A stretch of 64,000 nt of DNA from the NCBI RefSeq assembly GCF_900100195.1, contig NZ_FNES01000006.1:124001-188000 (forward strand), read 5' to 3'. The notes under the pieces are model-generated. The model worked only from the letters and a program-made list of their open reading frames with translations. It made no database searches and was not told the DNA's origin. Shown here one piece after another: positions 46,073 to 55,252 of the stretch. Within the stretch, counting starts at the first letter, position 1. Every line of letters starts with the position of its first letter. The stretch comes from Billgrantia gudaonensis (GTDB lineage Bacteria; Pseudomonadota; Gammaproteobacteria; Pseudomonadales; Halomonadaceae). A program made the position numbers and the translations under genes.

Positions 46073-47086
46073 ATGACTCATTCCCTAGGCCCGGTGATTC
46101 TCGATCTGGAGGGCATCCGGCTGACGACGGATGAGCGCCAGCTGTTGATGCGCCCCGAGGTGGGTGGCGTGATACTGTTCGCGCGCAACGTCGAAACGGC
46201 CCGGCAGGTACGCGAGCTGTGCGATACCATTCGGCGCCTACGTCCTGAGCTGCTACTCGCCATCGATCAGGAGGGCGGTCGCGTGCAGCGCCTGCGCCAG
46301 GGCGTGACCCGCCTGCCGGCCATGGGGCGCATCGGCCGCGATTTTGCCGTGGCGCCGGAGGTCACCCTGCGTCTGTGCCGCGATGCGGGATGGCTGCTCG
46401 GAATGGAGATGGCCGCCTGCGGCCTGGACGTCACCTTCGCGCCGGTGCTCGACGTGGACGTGGGGCTTTCCAGCGTGATCGGCGATCGCAGCTTCGGCGC
46501 CGATCCCGATGCCGTGGCCGCTATGGGCCATGCCTTCGTCACCGGCCTTCACGAGGCGGGCATGGCTGCCGTCGGGAAGCACTTCCCCGGCCATGGCGGC
46601 GTGGCTGCCGATTCCCATCACGAAGTGCCGGTGGACGATCGCCCGTTCAGCGAGTTGAAGAGCCGGGACCTGGTGCCTTTCACCGCTTTGGCCGGTCAGC
46701 TCGATGCCATCATGCCGGCGCATGTGATCTATCCGGATTTCGACGCCCGGCCCGCCGGCTTCTCGCCTGGCTGGCTGGGCATGCTGCGCGAGTCGCTGGG
46801 TTTCAAGGGCACGCTGTTTTCCGACGACCTGGGGATGGCCGGCGCCGGGGTGGTCGGGGGGCCGTCCGAGCGCGCCCGGGCGGCGCTCGAGGCCGGTTGC
46901 GATGCCGTGTTGGTGTGCAATGACCGCCAGGCGGCTCTCGAGGTGATGGATGCCTGCGTCGGACGTCGCTTCAAGCCGGCGTCTCGCCTTCGCTATGGCC
47001 GTGCCCGTCCAGAACTCGACACTCTCGAAGCCCTCAGCCGCTGGCGTCGCGTGCACGCCCGCCTCGAGGCCATGGCCGGGCACTGA
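46073..47086 (+). CDS. nagZ: beta-N-acetylhexosaminidase NagZ
   Basis: A cytoplasmic family 3 glycosidase that removes GlcNAc from anhydromuropeptides during cell-wall recycling. The 337-residue protein (E. coli 341) has AIDQEGGRVQRL near residue 62, KHFPGHGGVAADSHHEVPVDDRP, cited in halves, with the His-Asp dyad near residue 170-190, and LFSDDLGMAG with the nucleophile Asp. It lies 67 bases after the L,D-transpeptidase and 59 before hpt, so it is probably in the same transcript. Confidence 0.95.
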   Translation: MTHSLGPVILDLEGIRLTTDERQLLMRPEVGGVILFARNVETARQVRELCDTIRRLRPELLLAIDQEGGRVQRLRQGVTRLPAMGRIGRDFAVAPEVTLRLCRDAGWLLGMEMAACGLDVTFAPVLDVDVGLSSVIGDRSFGADPDAVAAMGHAFVTGLHEAGMAAVGKHFPGHGGVAADSHHEVPVDDRPFSELKSRDLVPFTALAGQLDAIMPAHVIYPDFDARPAGFSPGWLGMLRESLGFKGTLFSDDLGMAGAGVVGGPSERARAALEAGCDAVLVCNDRQAALEVMDACVGRRFKPASRLRYGRARPELDTLEALSRWRRVHARLEAMAGH

Positions 47087-47145
47087 GATCGCCATGGCCG
47101 CCAACGTTTCGCCATCCGACAGACGACCCAACACGAGTCCACTGC

Positions 47146-47724
47146 ATGTCCAAGCTCGACCTCGATCTTCCCGATTCCCTGGCCACCATGCGCGAGGTCA
47201 TGGAGACCGCCGACTGCCTGATCACCCATCAGGAAGTCGAGCGCGCCCTCGACCGCATGGCCGACGAGATCACCCGTGACCTGGGCGACCGCTTACCGGT
47301 CTTCTACTGCGTGATGAACGGTGGGTTGATTACCACCGGCCACCTGCTCACCCGGCTGGGCTTTCCGCTCGAGGTCGACTATCTGCACGCCACGCGCTAT
47401 CGCGGCGGCATCCGTGGCGGTGAGTTGTTCTGGCGCGTCTCGCCGGAAATCCCCATGGCCGGTCGTCACGTGGTGATCGTCGACGACATCCTCGACGAAG
47501 GGGCGACGCTCGCCGCCATTCTCGAATATTGTCGCGATGCCGGTGCGGCGAGCATTTCCACCGCGGTGCTGGTCGACAAGCGCCATGACCGCAAGGCAGT
47601 GCCCGGGCTCGAAGCCGACTACTGCAGCCTGCAGGTCGCCGACCGCTACGTGTTCGGCTTCGGCATGGACTACAAGGGCTACTGGCGCAATGCGCCGGGG
47701 ATCTTTGCGCCCAAGGGGTTGTAA
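47146..47724 (+). CDS. hpt: hypoxanthine-guanine phosphoribosyltransferase
   Basis: Salvages hypoxanthine and guanine. The 192-residue PRTase has FYCVMNGGLITTGHLLTRL for the pyrophosphate loop, the flexible hood region DYLHATRYRGG, and the PRPP motif HVVIVDDILDEGATLAAIL near residues 106-124. FGFGMDYKGYWRN near the C-terminus is the base-binding region typical of the Hpt group. It stands downstream of nagZ, where Pseudomonas has a related purine gene, and is the third purine PRTase in this window. Confidence 0.92.
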   Translation: MSKLDLDLPDSLATMREVMETADCLITHQEVERALDRMADEITRDLGDRLPVFYCVMNGGLITTGHLLTRLGFPLEVDYLHATRYRGGIRGGELFWRVSPEIPMAGRHVVIVDDILDEGATLAAILEYCRDAGAASISTAVLVDKRHDRKAVPGLEADYCSLQVADRYVFGFGMDYKGYWRNAPGIFAPKGL

Positions 47725-47725
47725 C

Positions 47726-47740
47726 CGCCCCTTCGGGGCG
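47726..47740 (+). terminator. small hairpin after hpt
   Basis: CGCCCC and GGGGCG with a TTC loop, two bases after the hpt stop. There is no T-run, so it may only protect the 3' end. The following 50 bases carry short repeats of TAAGCT/GTAAGC type and no gene. Confidence 0.4.
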
Positions 47741-47789
47741 AGCTGTAAGCCTTGAGCCGTAAGCTATAAGAAACCCCACGCGCCTGACG

Positions 47790-47836
47790 TGAACTGCACC
47801 CCGAAAGCTGGACACCCAATCCAACCTTCGGGGTTT
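47790..47836. mobile_element. probable remnant end of an IS3-family element used as a terminator hairpin
   Basis: TGAACTGCACCCCGAAAGC followed by TGGACACCC resembles the terminal inverted repeat of IS3-family elements (IS150-like group). No transposase is nearby and no second end is seen. ACCCCGAA (47798-47805) pairs with TTCGGGGT (47827-47834), followed by TTTT, so it can act as a terminator for hpt and, in reverse, sits downstream of the acyl-CoA synthetase gene. Confidence 0.5.
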
Positions 47837-47861
47837 TTCTTACCGCTTAAAAGCCTACAGC

Positions 47862-49562
47862 TTAAGCCAATCCCAGCTCGTGGGTGGCTTCCTCGCGCAT
47901 CTTGAACTTCTGGATCTTGCCGGTGACGGTCATCGGGAATTCGTCGACGAACTTCACGTAGCGCGGAATCTTGTAGTGGGCGATCTGGCCCTTGCAGAAT
48001 TCCTTGAGCTCGTCGGCGGTGAGCTGCTGGCCGTCGCTGAGCTTGACCCAGGCCATCACTTCCTCGCCGTACTTCTCGTCGGGTACGCCGATCACCTGGA
48101 CGTCGGAGATGGCGGGATGGGTATAGAGGAAGTCTTCGATCTCGCGCGGGTAGATGTTCTCGCCGCCGCGGATGATCATGTCCTTGATGCGTCCGACGAT
48201 CGCCACGTAACCCTCGTCGTCCATGGTGGCCAGATCGCCGGTGTGCATCCAGCGGGCTTCGTCGATGGCCTTGTTGGTGGCCTCTTGGTTGTTCCAGTAG
48301 CCCAGCATCACGCTGTAGCCCCGCGTGCACAGTTCTCCGGTCTCGCCACGCGGCACCACGGCGCCGGTTTCGGGGCTGACCAGTTTCACCTCCAGGTGCG
48401 GATGGATGGTGCCCACGGTGGTGACGCGCTTCTCCAGCGGGGCATCGGTCTGGGTCTGGAAGCTAACCGGGCTGGTCTCGGTCATGCCGTAGCAGATGGT
48501 GACGTCTTCCATGTGCATCTTGTCGATCACCTGGCGCATCACCTCGATGGGGCAGATCGACCCGGCCATGATGCCGGTGCGCAGATGGGAGAGATCGAAG
48601 CGGGAGAAGTCCGGATGCTCCAGCTCGGCGATGAACATGGTGGGCACGCCATACAGAGCGGTGGCCTTCTCTTCCGACACAGCGCGCAGCGTGGCCTCGG
48701 GCTCGAAACCGTCACCGGGGTAGATCATGGTGGCACCGTGGGTCACGCAGCCCAGGTTGCCCATCACCATGCCGAAGCAGTGGTAGAGCGGAACCGGGAT
48801 CACCAGGCGGTCCTTCTCCGTGAAGCCCATGGTGCGCGCCACGAAGAAGCCGTTGTTGAGGATGTTGTGATGCGACAGGGTGGCGCCCTTGGGCGCCCCG
48901 GTGGTGCCGGAGGTGTACTGGATGTTGATCGGTTCGTCGAACTGCAGCGTGGCTTGCACCTCGGCCAGGTGCTCGGCGGAGACTTCGTCGGCATGCGCAA
49001 GCATGCTCTCCCAACTGAACATGCCGGTGAGCGCGCGGTCGCCGTCCAGGCAGATCACGCGCTCGAGTTCGGGTAGCTTGGCACTGGAGAAAGTGCTCGG
49101 GGCACCGTCGCGCAGCTCTGGAGCCAGCTCGGCCAGAGTCGCCACGTAGTCGGAGCTCTTGAACGCGCCCTGCAGGATCAGCGTGGAAGTACCGGACTGT
49201 CGCAGTGCGTACTCCAGCTCATGGGTGCGATAGCTGGGGTTGATGTTGACCAGGATGGCGCCGATCTTGGCGGTGGCGAACTGGGTGATGGTCCACTCGG
49301 CGCAGTTGGGCGACCAGATGCCCACGCGGTCTCCTTTCTTCACGCCCAGCGCGATCAGGGAGCGAGCGGCGGTATCCACGGCATCGCGAAGTTCACGCCA
49401 GGTGTAGCGCAGACCCTGATGGAGGCTCAGCAGGGCGTCGCCGTTGGGAAAGCGCGCCACCGTCTCATCGAAGCAGTCACCGATGGTCTGCCCCTTGAGA
49501 GGCGTGTCGCTGATCCCGCTGACGTAGCTGTTGTGATCCTTGTGAGCGTCTTGGCGTGTCAT
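47862..49562 (-). CDS. fatty/acyl-CoA synthetase (AMP-forming)
   Basis: A 566-residue ANL-superfamily enzyme that activates a carboxylic acid with ATP and CoA. AMP-binding P-loop [16 protein letters not shown] is near residue 207; [10 protein letters not shown] near 350, [20 protein letters not shown] near 435 and the catalytic Lys motif [13 protein letters not shown] near 550. It resembles the medium-chain or short-chain acyl-CoA synthetases found with liu genes. The start is 49562. It is divergent from nothing and downstream of the MerR-type liuR on the same strand. Confidence 0.9.
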   Translation of the reverse strand: MTRQDAHKDHNSYVSGISDTPLKGQTIGDCFDETVARFPNGDALLSLHQGLRYTWRELRDAVDTAARSLIALGVKKGDRVGIWSPNCAEWTITQFATAKIGAILVNINPSYRTHELEYALRQSGTSTLILQGAFKSSDYVATLAELAPELRDGAPSTFSSAKLPELERVICLDGDRALTGMFSWESMLAHADEVSAEHLAEVQATLQFDEPINIQYTSGTTGAPKGATLSHHNILNNGFFVARTMGFTEKDRLVIPVPLYHCFGMVMGNLGCVTHGATMIYPGDGFEPEATLRAVSEEKATALYGVPTMFIAELEHPDFSRFDLSHLRTGIMAGSICPIEVMRQVIDKMHMEDVTICYGMTETSPVSFQTQTDAPLEKRVTTVGTIHPHLEVKLVSPETGAVVPRGETGELCTRGYSVMLGYWNNQEATNKAIDEARWMHTGDLATMDDEGYVAIVGRIKDMIIRGGENIYPREIEDFLYTHPAISDVQVIGVPDEKYGEEVMAWVKLSDGQQLTADELKEFCKGQIAHYKIPRYVKFVDEFPMTVTGKIQKFKMREEATHELGLA

Positions 49563-49646
49563 TGCTGTTACCCATCTTGTTGTGGCGAATGTGTAGAGGC
49601 GAAGGACGTCATCCCGGGGCCGTGCCGGCAATGCAGCGACGCAGCG

Positions 49647-50093
49647 TCAGGCTCCCTGGCGAGCCAGGCGGTCGAGCACCTCGCGGGCCCGGCTCTCGAC
49701 GTCATCGAGTTCACGCTGCATCAAGCGAATGTCTTCCAGCTGGCGTTCCATGTTGGCGCGCTTCTCGCCCAGGATTTCCAGCAGACGCTTGAGCTGTCGG
49801 GCGTTGCCGTCCGGCATGGCGTCGTACATCTCGATGACTTCGCGAATCTCGGCGAGCGAGAAGCCCAGGCGCTTGCCGCGCAGGGTGAGCTTGAGGCGCA
49901 CCCGGTCTTTCTCGTGATAGACCCGCGTCTGGCCGCGGCGCTCGGGTGCCAGTAGCCCTTCCTGCTCATAGAAGCGGATGGTGCGCGGGGTCACCTCGAA
50001 CATTCGCGCCAGTTCGCCGATGGAATAGGTGCGCCGCTGGCGCGGAAGGCTGCCGCTGACCGAAGAGGTGACGTCGGGACTGGAGGTGCTCAT
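49647..50093 (-). CDS. liuR: LiuR-type MerR-family regulator
   Basis: A 148-residue MerR regulator. The winged HTH (about residues 22-70) has YSIGELARMFEVTPRTIRF and the segment LLAPERRGQTRVYHEKDRVR. A long coiled-coil dimerisation helix follows (RLLEILGEKRANMERQLEDI). This matches LiuR, which controls leucine and isovalerate or fatty-acid breakdown. A matching operator lies upstream and acyl-CoA genes lie on both sides. The protein has a short Ser-rich N-terminal extension. Confidence 0.85.
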   Translation of the reverse strand: MSTSSPDVTSSVSGSLPRQRRTYSIGELARMFEVTPRTIRFYEQEGLLAPERRGQTRVYHEKDRVRLKLTLRGKRLGFSLAEIREVIEMYDAMPDGNARQLKRLLEILGEKRANMERQLEDIRLMQRELDDVESRAREVLDRLARQGA

Positions 50094-50163
50094 CGCTGCT
50101 GTCCTGTAGCCGGGTGGTGCGCCGTGTGGCTGTCCACCATCGTATTCGCAACACTAGACGACG

Positions 50164-50179
50164 TTGACGTTAACGTAAA
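50164..50179. promoter_or_regulatory. LiuR-type operator between liuR and acyl-CoA dehydrogenase
   Basis: TTGACGTTAACGTAAA is a near-perfect palindrome (one mismatch) and fits the LiuR pattern of paired ACGT-containing half-sites. It lies 71 bases before liuR and 141 bases before the acyl-CoA dehydrogenase gene. Confidence 0.75.
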
Positions 50180-50210
50180 GTGGTTGTCGACTAAGGGTGG
50201 TGTGCGCTAA

Positions 50211-50230
50211 AACCTAGCAAGTGCTAGGTT
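50211..50230. promoter_or_regulatory. perfect 9-2-9 dyad, unknown operator
   Basis: AACCTAGCA-AG-TGCTAGGTT is an exact inverted repeat with a 2-base centre, 90 bases before the acyl-CoA dehydrogenase start. It is unlike the LiuR site. It is the right size for a TetR-type operator; the binding protein is not known. Confidence 0.5.
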
Positions 50231-50319
50231 GGCTTGCATCGAGCCAGCGCTGCGGTGGTGGCCCTGTCGCCGACCATGACGCTTTCGTCTCCACGCCGTA
50301 ACCAAAGAGGATGCCCCCG

Positions 50320-51486
50320 ATGGATTTTTCCCTGACCGATGACCAGAAGGCGCTCGTCCAGGCCGCTGCGGATTTCTCCCAGGCAGAATTGGCCGAGCAT
50401 GCCGCCGAATGGGATGCGACGTCGCACTTTCCGGTCGATGTCATACGTCGCGCCGGCGAAGCGGGTCTGCTGGGCATTTACATTCCCGAGGAACGCGGCG
50501 GCCTGGGGCTGTCACGCCTGGACGCCTCGCTGATCTTCGAGCAGCTTTCTCAAGGGTGCATCGCCACGACAGCCTATCTTACCATCCACAACATGGTGGC
50601 ATGGATGGTGGCGAGCTGGGGCAGCGAAGCGCTGCGCGAGGCCTGGGTCGAGCGTCTGGTCAGCGGTGAGTGCCTGGGCTGCTACTGCCTCACCGAACCC
50701 GGCTCGGGGTCGGATGCCGCCAGTCTGCGTACCAAGGCCGTGCGCGACGGAGACGACTACGTCATCACCGGCTCCAAGATGTTCATCTCCGGCGCCGGGG
50801 CCAACGACGTGCTGGTGGTGATGGCGCGAACCGGCGAACCCGACAGCGGCGCCGGCGGGGTGTCGGCGATTCTGGTGCCCGCCGATGCCACCGGCATCGA
50901 ATACGGCAAGAACGAAGACAAAATGGGCTGGAAGAGCCAACCCACGCGCTTGATCAGCTTCGACGGCGTGCGCGTGCCGGTAGGCAACCGCCTGGGCGAG
51001 GAGGGCGAGGGATTCAAGCTGGCCATGAAAGGGCTCGACGGCGGTCGCCTGAACATCGCCAGCTGTTCGCTGGGGGCGGCTCAGCACGCCCTGACGCTCG
51101 CTCGCAACTACATGACAGAACGCAAGCAGTTCGGCCGCGAACTGGCCGGCTTCCAGGCGCTGCAGTTCAAGCTGGCCGACATGGCCACCGAACTCACTGC
51201 GGCACGCCTGATGGTTCGCCACGCCGCCTGGCGGCTCGATCAGGGCGACCCCGAAGCCACCGTTCACTGCGCCATGGCCAAGCGCTTCGCGACCGACATG
51301 GGCTTCGACGTGTGCAACGAAGCGTTGCAGATCCACGGCGGTTACGGTTATCTCAGGGAGTTTCCGCTGGAGCGCATGGTGCGCGACACTCGAGTGCACC
51401 AGATCCTCGAGGGCACCAACGAGATCATGCGTGTGATCGTGGCCCGCCGCCTGCTGGCGGATGGCGTGATCGAAGCGCTGCAATGA
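50320..51486 (+). CDS. acyl-CoA dehydrogenase, probably isobutyryl-CoA
   Basis: A 388-residue FAD acyl-CoA dehydrogenase. FAD and substrate motifs are YCLTEPGSGSDAASLRTKA near 125, FISGAGAND, YMTERKQFGR near 260, and LQIHGGYGYLREFPLERMVRD near 335; the catalytic Glu is in QILEGTNEIMR. The next genes are 3-hydroxyisobutyryl-CoA hydrolase and mmsB, so isobutyryl-CoA (valine pathway) is the most likely substrate. I take the ATG at 50320; a nearer ATG at 50311 abuts the ribosome site AGAGG. Confidence 0.88.
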   Translation: MDFSLTDDQKALVQAAADFSQAELAEHAAEWDATSHFPVDVIRRAGEAGLLGIYIPEERGGLGLSRLDASLIFEQLSQGCIATTAYLTIHNMVAWMVASWGSEALREAWVERLVSGECLGCYCLTEPGSGSDAASLRTKAVRDGDDYVITGSKMFISGAGANDVLVVMARTGEPDSGAGGVSAILVPADATGIEYGKNEDKMGWKSQPTRLISFDGVRVPVGNRLGEEGEGFKLAMKGLDGGRLNIASCSLGAAQHALTLARNYMTERKQFGRELAGFQALQFKLADMATELTAARLMVRHAAWRLDQGDPEATVHCAMAKRFATDMGFDVCNEALQIHGGYGYLREFPLERMVRDTRVHQILEGTNEIMRVIVARRLLADGVIEALQ

Positions 51487-51505
51487 CAATCAGGAGAGAA
51501 CGAGC

Positions 51506-52660
51506 ATGACGGATCTTGCGGTCATCTTCGATGAACTGCCCACTCGCGACGGTGGCCGAATCGGCGTGGCCACGCTCAACGCGCCCAAGTCGCTCAATGC
51601 CCTGTCGCTGGAGATGGCACGGCAGCTCGATGCCAAGCTGGATGCCTGGGCGGTGGATCGCAGTGTCGTGGCGGTGTGGCTGGAAGGAGCGGGCGACAAG
51701 GCCTTCTGCGCCGGCGGCGACATCGTGGCGCTCTACCGCTCCATGACCGAGGAGGGCGAGAACCGCGGCGCCGGTCGCGACAGCGTCTTTGCCGAGACCT
51801 ATTTCACCACGGAGTACCGGCTCGATTACCGCATTCACTCCTATCCCAAGCCGCTGCTGGTGTGGGGTGACGGCATCGTCATGGGAGGCGGTCTCGGGCT
51901 GATGTCCGGCGCTTCTCAACGGCTGGTCACCGAAACCACGCGCATCGCCATGCCGGAGATATCGATCGGGCTCTATCCAGACATTGGAGCCAGTTGGTTC
52001 CTCAATCGCATGCCGCCGGGAGTGGGTGCCTATCTCGGCCTCACCGGGGCGCAGCTCAATGCACGCGACGCTCTGGACCTGGGCATGGCGGACCGCTTCG
52101 TGCCCCGCGAGCGGCGCGATGCATTGCTGGATGCCTTGACTGCGGCCGACTACGGCAACCGCTCGCCGGCAGCGCTGCGAGCCGCCGTGCAGGCGGTGCT
52201 CGATGCGCACGAGTCCCGTGAAGCGGCACCGGCCGGGCAGGTATGGCCACTCCTCGATCATATCCAGCGGTTGGTGGGACGCGTCGACGCTGCCAGTGCC
52301 GTGCAGCGGATTCTCGCCGATGACTGCGATGGCGAGTGGCTCGCCGCCAACCGAGCGCGCCTCGCTGCCGGCAGCCCGCTTTCGGCACAGCTGGTGTGGC
52401 GCATGCTCGAGCGTCACCGTCATACCAGTCTGGCCGAGGCTTTCCGCGACGAGCTCTCGCTCTCCGTGCAGTGCTGCCGTCAGGGCGACATCGCCGAGGG
52501 GGTGAGGGCACTGCTGATCGACAAGGACAAGAGCCCCCGGTGGCGACATGCGGATGCCGCCAGCGTACCGGAGGAGGACGTCCAGGCGATGATGACGCCA
52601 TTGTGGTCGGACGAGGAGAATCCGCTGCGCGACCTGGGCAGCGGTCATCGCGTCGGCTGA
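51506..52660 (+). CDS. 3-hydroxyisobutyryl-CoA hydrolase
   Basis: A 384-residue crotonase-fold enzyme. Oxyanion-hole segments are FCAGGDIVALY and GIVMGGGLGLM; the MPEISIGLYPDIGASWFLNR segment (residues about 150-169) is typical of the long hydrolase group rather than short enoyl-CoA hydratases, which are about 260 residues. It releases 3-hydroxyisobutyrate in valine catabolism. It starts 19 bases after the acyl-CoA dehydrogenase and is followed by mmsB. Confidence 0.88.
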   Translation: MTDLAVIFDELPTRDGGRIGVATLNAPKSLNALSLEMARQLDAKLDAWAVDRSVVAVWLEGAGDKAFCAGGDIVALYRSMTEEGENRGAGRDSVFAETYFTTEYRLDYRIHSYPKPLLVWGDGIVMGGGLGLMSGASQRLVTETTRIAMPEISIGLYPDIGASWFLNRMPPGVGAYLGLTGAQLNARDALDLGMADRFVPRERRDALLDALTAADYGNRSPAALRAAVQAVLDAHESREAAPAGQVWPLLDHIQRLVGRVDAASAVQRILADDCDGEWLAANRARLAAGSPLSAQLVWRMLERHRHTSLAEAFRDELSLSVQCCRQGDIAEGVRALLIDKDKSPRWRHADAASVPEEDVQAMMTPLWSDEENPLRDLGSGHRVG

Positions 52661-52714
52661 TGGCGGCGACGCGACGCCACACGCATTTGCCACGACAAGA
52701 CAGGAGCTACATCA

Positions 52715-53617
52715 ATGAAAATCGCCTTCATCGGACTGGGCAACATGGGGGCCCCCATGGCCACCAACCTGGTCAAGGCCGGGCATGACGTCCATGTCTT
52801 CGACCTGGTCGAGGGAGCCGTCAAGGCACTGGAAGCCGAAGGTGCGACGCGCGGCGAAAGCGCCCAGGCCGTGGCGCGCGGAGCCGAGGTGGTCATCTCC
52901 ATGTTGCCGGCGGGCGCCCACGTTCGCGGTCTCTACCTGGGCCGTGACGGGGAGGTCGGCCTGTTCGACGCCCTCGACGGCAAGCCGCTGATCGTCGACG
53001 CTTCGACCATCTCGCCGGAAGACGCCCGTCACGTTGGCGCGGCCGCCGCCGAGCGCGGTCTCACCTATCTGGATGCCCCGGTCTCGGGCGGCGTGGGCGG
53101 TGCCAAGGCCGGCACCTTGACCTTCATCGTCGGGGGCGTCGAGGCCGGTTTCGAGCAGGCTAGGCCGGTGCTCGAGAACATGGGCAAGAACATCTTCCAT
53201 GCGGGCCCGGTCGGCGCCGGACAGGTCGCCAAGATCTGCAACAACATGCTGCTGGGGATTCTGATGAGCGGCACTGCCGAGGCCCTGGCTCTAGGCGTGA
53301 AGAACGGCATGGATCCGGCGGTGCTCTCCGAAATCATGAAGCAGAGCAGCGGTGGCAATTGGGCGCTCAATGTCTACAATCCCTGGCCGGGCGTCATGGA
53401 GGGCTCGGCGGCTTCCCGCGACTATCAGGGCGGCTTCCTCACCGACCTCATGGCCAAGGATCTAGGGCTCGCCTGGGAGCTGGCGCTGGGCAGCAAGGCG
53501 ACAGTGCCGATGGGGTCGCAGGCGCGCAACCTGTTCGCGCTGCACAGCGCCCAGGGGAGCGGCCAACTCGATTTCTCCAGCATCCAGAAGCTGTATCGAG
53601 CTGGGGAAGAGGGCTGA
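52715..53617 (+). CDS. mmsB: 3-hydroxyisobutyrate dehydrogenase
   Basis: Oxidises 3-hydroxyisobutyrate to methylmalonate semialdehyde with NAD. The 300-residue beta-hydroxyacid dehydrogenase has the NAD motif FIGLGNMGAPMATNL (residues 4-18), the substrate segment DAPVSGGVGGAKAGTL near 122, and the catalytic Lys in GAGQVAKICNNMLLG near 165-179. It is the last visible step of the valine cluster; mmsA is not in the window. Confidence 0.95.
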   Translation: MKIAFIGLGNMGAPMATNLVKAGHDVHVFDLVEGAVKALEAEGATRGESAQAVARGAEVVISMLPAGAHVRGLYLGRDGEVGLFDALDGKPLIVDASTISPEDARHVGAAAAERGLTYLDAPVSGGVGGAKAGTLTFIVGGVEAGFEQARPVLENMGKNIFHAGPVGAGQVAKICNNMLLGILMSGTAEALALGVKNGMDPAVLSEIMKQSSGGNWALNVYNPWPGVMEGSAASRDYQGGFLTDLMAKDLGLAWELALGSKATVPMGSQARNLFALHSAQGSGQLDFSSIQKLYRAGEEG

Positions 53618-53639
53618 CCCTGTCTTTGGCAGCTCATCG

Positions 53640-53669
53640 CGAAACGGGCACAATCGGGTGCCCGTTTCG
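53640..53669 (+). terminator. hairpin after mmsB
   Basis: A perfect 12-bp stem (CGAAACGGGCAC with complement) has a 6-base loop. It lies 22 bases after the mmsB stop and 15 before the MATE gene start. The T-run is absent. Confidence 0.65.
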
Positions 53670-53684
53670 CCGTCGAGAGTCCGA

Positions 53685-55076
53685 ATGAGCGCCCGCACGC
53701 CTGCTACCCCTGCCGCTTCCCGCCGTCCTGCCCGCCGCGATCTGCTCGAAGGTCCCATCGCCGTCACCCTGCTGCGCAAGAGCCTGCCGGTCGTCGGCGG
53801 CATGATCGCCATGATGAGCTTCAACCTCGTGGATGCCTGGTTCATCGCCCGGCTGGGTACCCAGCCACTGGCGGCGGTGTCTTTCACCTTTCCGGTGGTG
53901 TTCTCGGTGATCAGTCTGGCGATCGGTCTGGGCATCGGCACCTCGGCGGTGGTGGCGCGTCGCCTGGGACAGGGCGATCTGGCAACGGTGCGTCGCCGGG
54001 CCACCGATGCGGGCTTGCTCGCACTGGTCGTGGGCGTGGCGTTGACTCTCCTCGGGCTGGCTACGCTGGAGCCACTGTTTCGCCTGCTGGGAGCCGATGC
54101 GTCGCTGCTGCCGCACATACGCGACTACATGGGCATCTGGTACCTGGGTGCGGCGGCCTTGATTGTGCCACGGGTGCTCAACAGCGTGCTGCGTGCCCAG
54201 GGAAACACGCTGATACCCGGGCTCATGATGGCCCTGGCCGCCGCGCTCAACGGACTGCTCGACTGGCTGCTTATCTTCGGCGTGGGGCCGCTGCCGGCGC
54301 TGGGCGTCTCTGGGGCCGCCCTGGCCAGCGTGTGTAGCTGGGGGCTGATGGGCGTGGCACTGTGCTGTCAACGTGAACTGCGTGAGCTCATCGATCTCGC
54401 CGGCCTGACCCTGCATGGACTGGTCGAGTCCTGGCAGGAATTGTCGCGAATCGCCGTGCCGGCCGCCATCACCAGCGTCTTCACCCCGCTCGCCATGGCC
54501 ATGATCACCCGCATCATGGCGCACCACGGGCATGCGGCGGTGGCGGCTTTCGGAGTCGGCACGCGCCTCGATGCCATCGCCCAGATCGCGGTGTTGGCGC
54601 TTTCGATGACGCTGCCACCGCTGGTCAGCCAGAACAGCGGTGCCGGGCAGGTCGACCGCGTGCGGCGTGCCGTCTTCGGCTGTTTCGCTTTCGTGCTGGT
54701 GTGGCAACTGGCGGTGTGGCTGCTGCTGCAAGGCCTCGCTCCCTGGCTGGTGGCAAGCTACGCCGAGGGGGCGGCCACGGCCGATGTGCTGCGAACCTTC
54801 CTGTGGTGGGTGCCGTTGGGGCTGGGGGCTCAGGGCGTGGTGATTCTGACGGTTTCCTCGCTCAATGCCCTGCACGAGCCGGGGCGTGCCATGCGGCTGT
54901 CGCTGATTCGGCTGTTCATCCTCAGCGTGCCGTTGGCCTGGCTGGGTGGCCGGCTCGCCGGGCCGAGCGGCGTTTTCCTCGGCATGTTGCTCGCCAATGG
55001 GCTGGTGGCGTTGGTGGCCTGGTGGCAGATCCGAGCTCGGCTGGCGGTGGCCGAACGGGTGGCGGCGACGCCGTAA
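53685..55076 (+). CDS. MATE-family efflux transporter
   Basis: A 463-residue antiporter with 12 predicted helices in two six-helix halves. The first half has IAMMSFNLVDAWFIARLGT near residue 41 and the second half the segment FGVGTRLDAIAQIAVLALSM near residue 288, typical of the DinF/NorM-related MATE proteins that expel cationic drugs with Na+ or H+. The basic N-terminus is low-complexity. The start at 53685 is close to the previous terminator. Confidence 0.9.
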   Translation: MSARTPATPAASRRPARRDLLEGPIAVTLLRKSLPVVGGMIAMMSFNLVDAWFIARLGTQPLAAVSFTFPVVFSVISLAIGLGIGTSAVVARRLGQGDLATVRRRATDAGLLALVVGVALTLLGLATLEPLFRLLGADASLLPHIRDYMGIWYLGAAALIVPRVLNSVLRAQGNTLIPGLMMALAAALNGLLDWLLIFGVGPLPALGVSGAALASVCSWGLMGVALCCQRELRELIDLAGLTLHGLVESWQELSRIAVPAAITSVFTPLAMAMITRIMAHHGHAAVAAFGVGTRLDAIAQIAVLALSMTLPPLVSQNSGAGQVDRVRRAVFGCFAFVLVWQLAVWLLLQGLAPWLVASYAEGAATADVLRTFLWWVPLGLGAQGVVILTVSSLNALHEPGRAMRLSLIRLFILSVPLAWLGGRLAGPSGVFLGMLLANGLVALVAWWQIRARLAVAERVAATP

Positions 55077-55252
55077 AGTGATGTCGATTGCCGTGCTTGG
55101 CGAATGATTTCCTCTTCGACCCGTCCCCGGCATCCGTGCGTGCCCGGCTCCGGTCGCTTGCATGATCGCCGGGGCGGGTTGGCAGTGGAGCGGTTTTGCT
55201 CTACATTTAGTGAAAATATAGAAATTATTTGCCTGCCACCGAGGAGCCCGCC

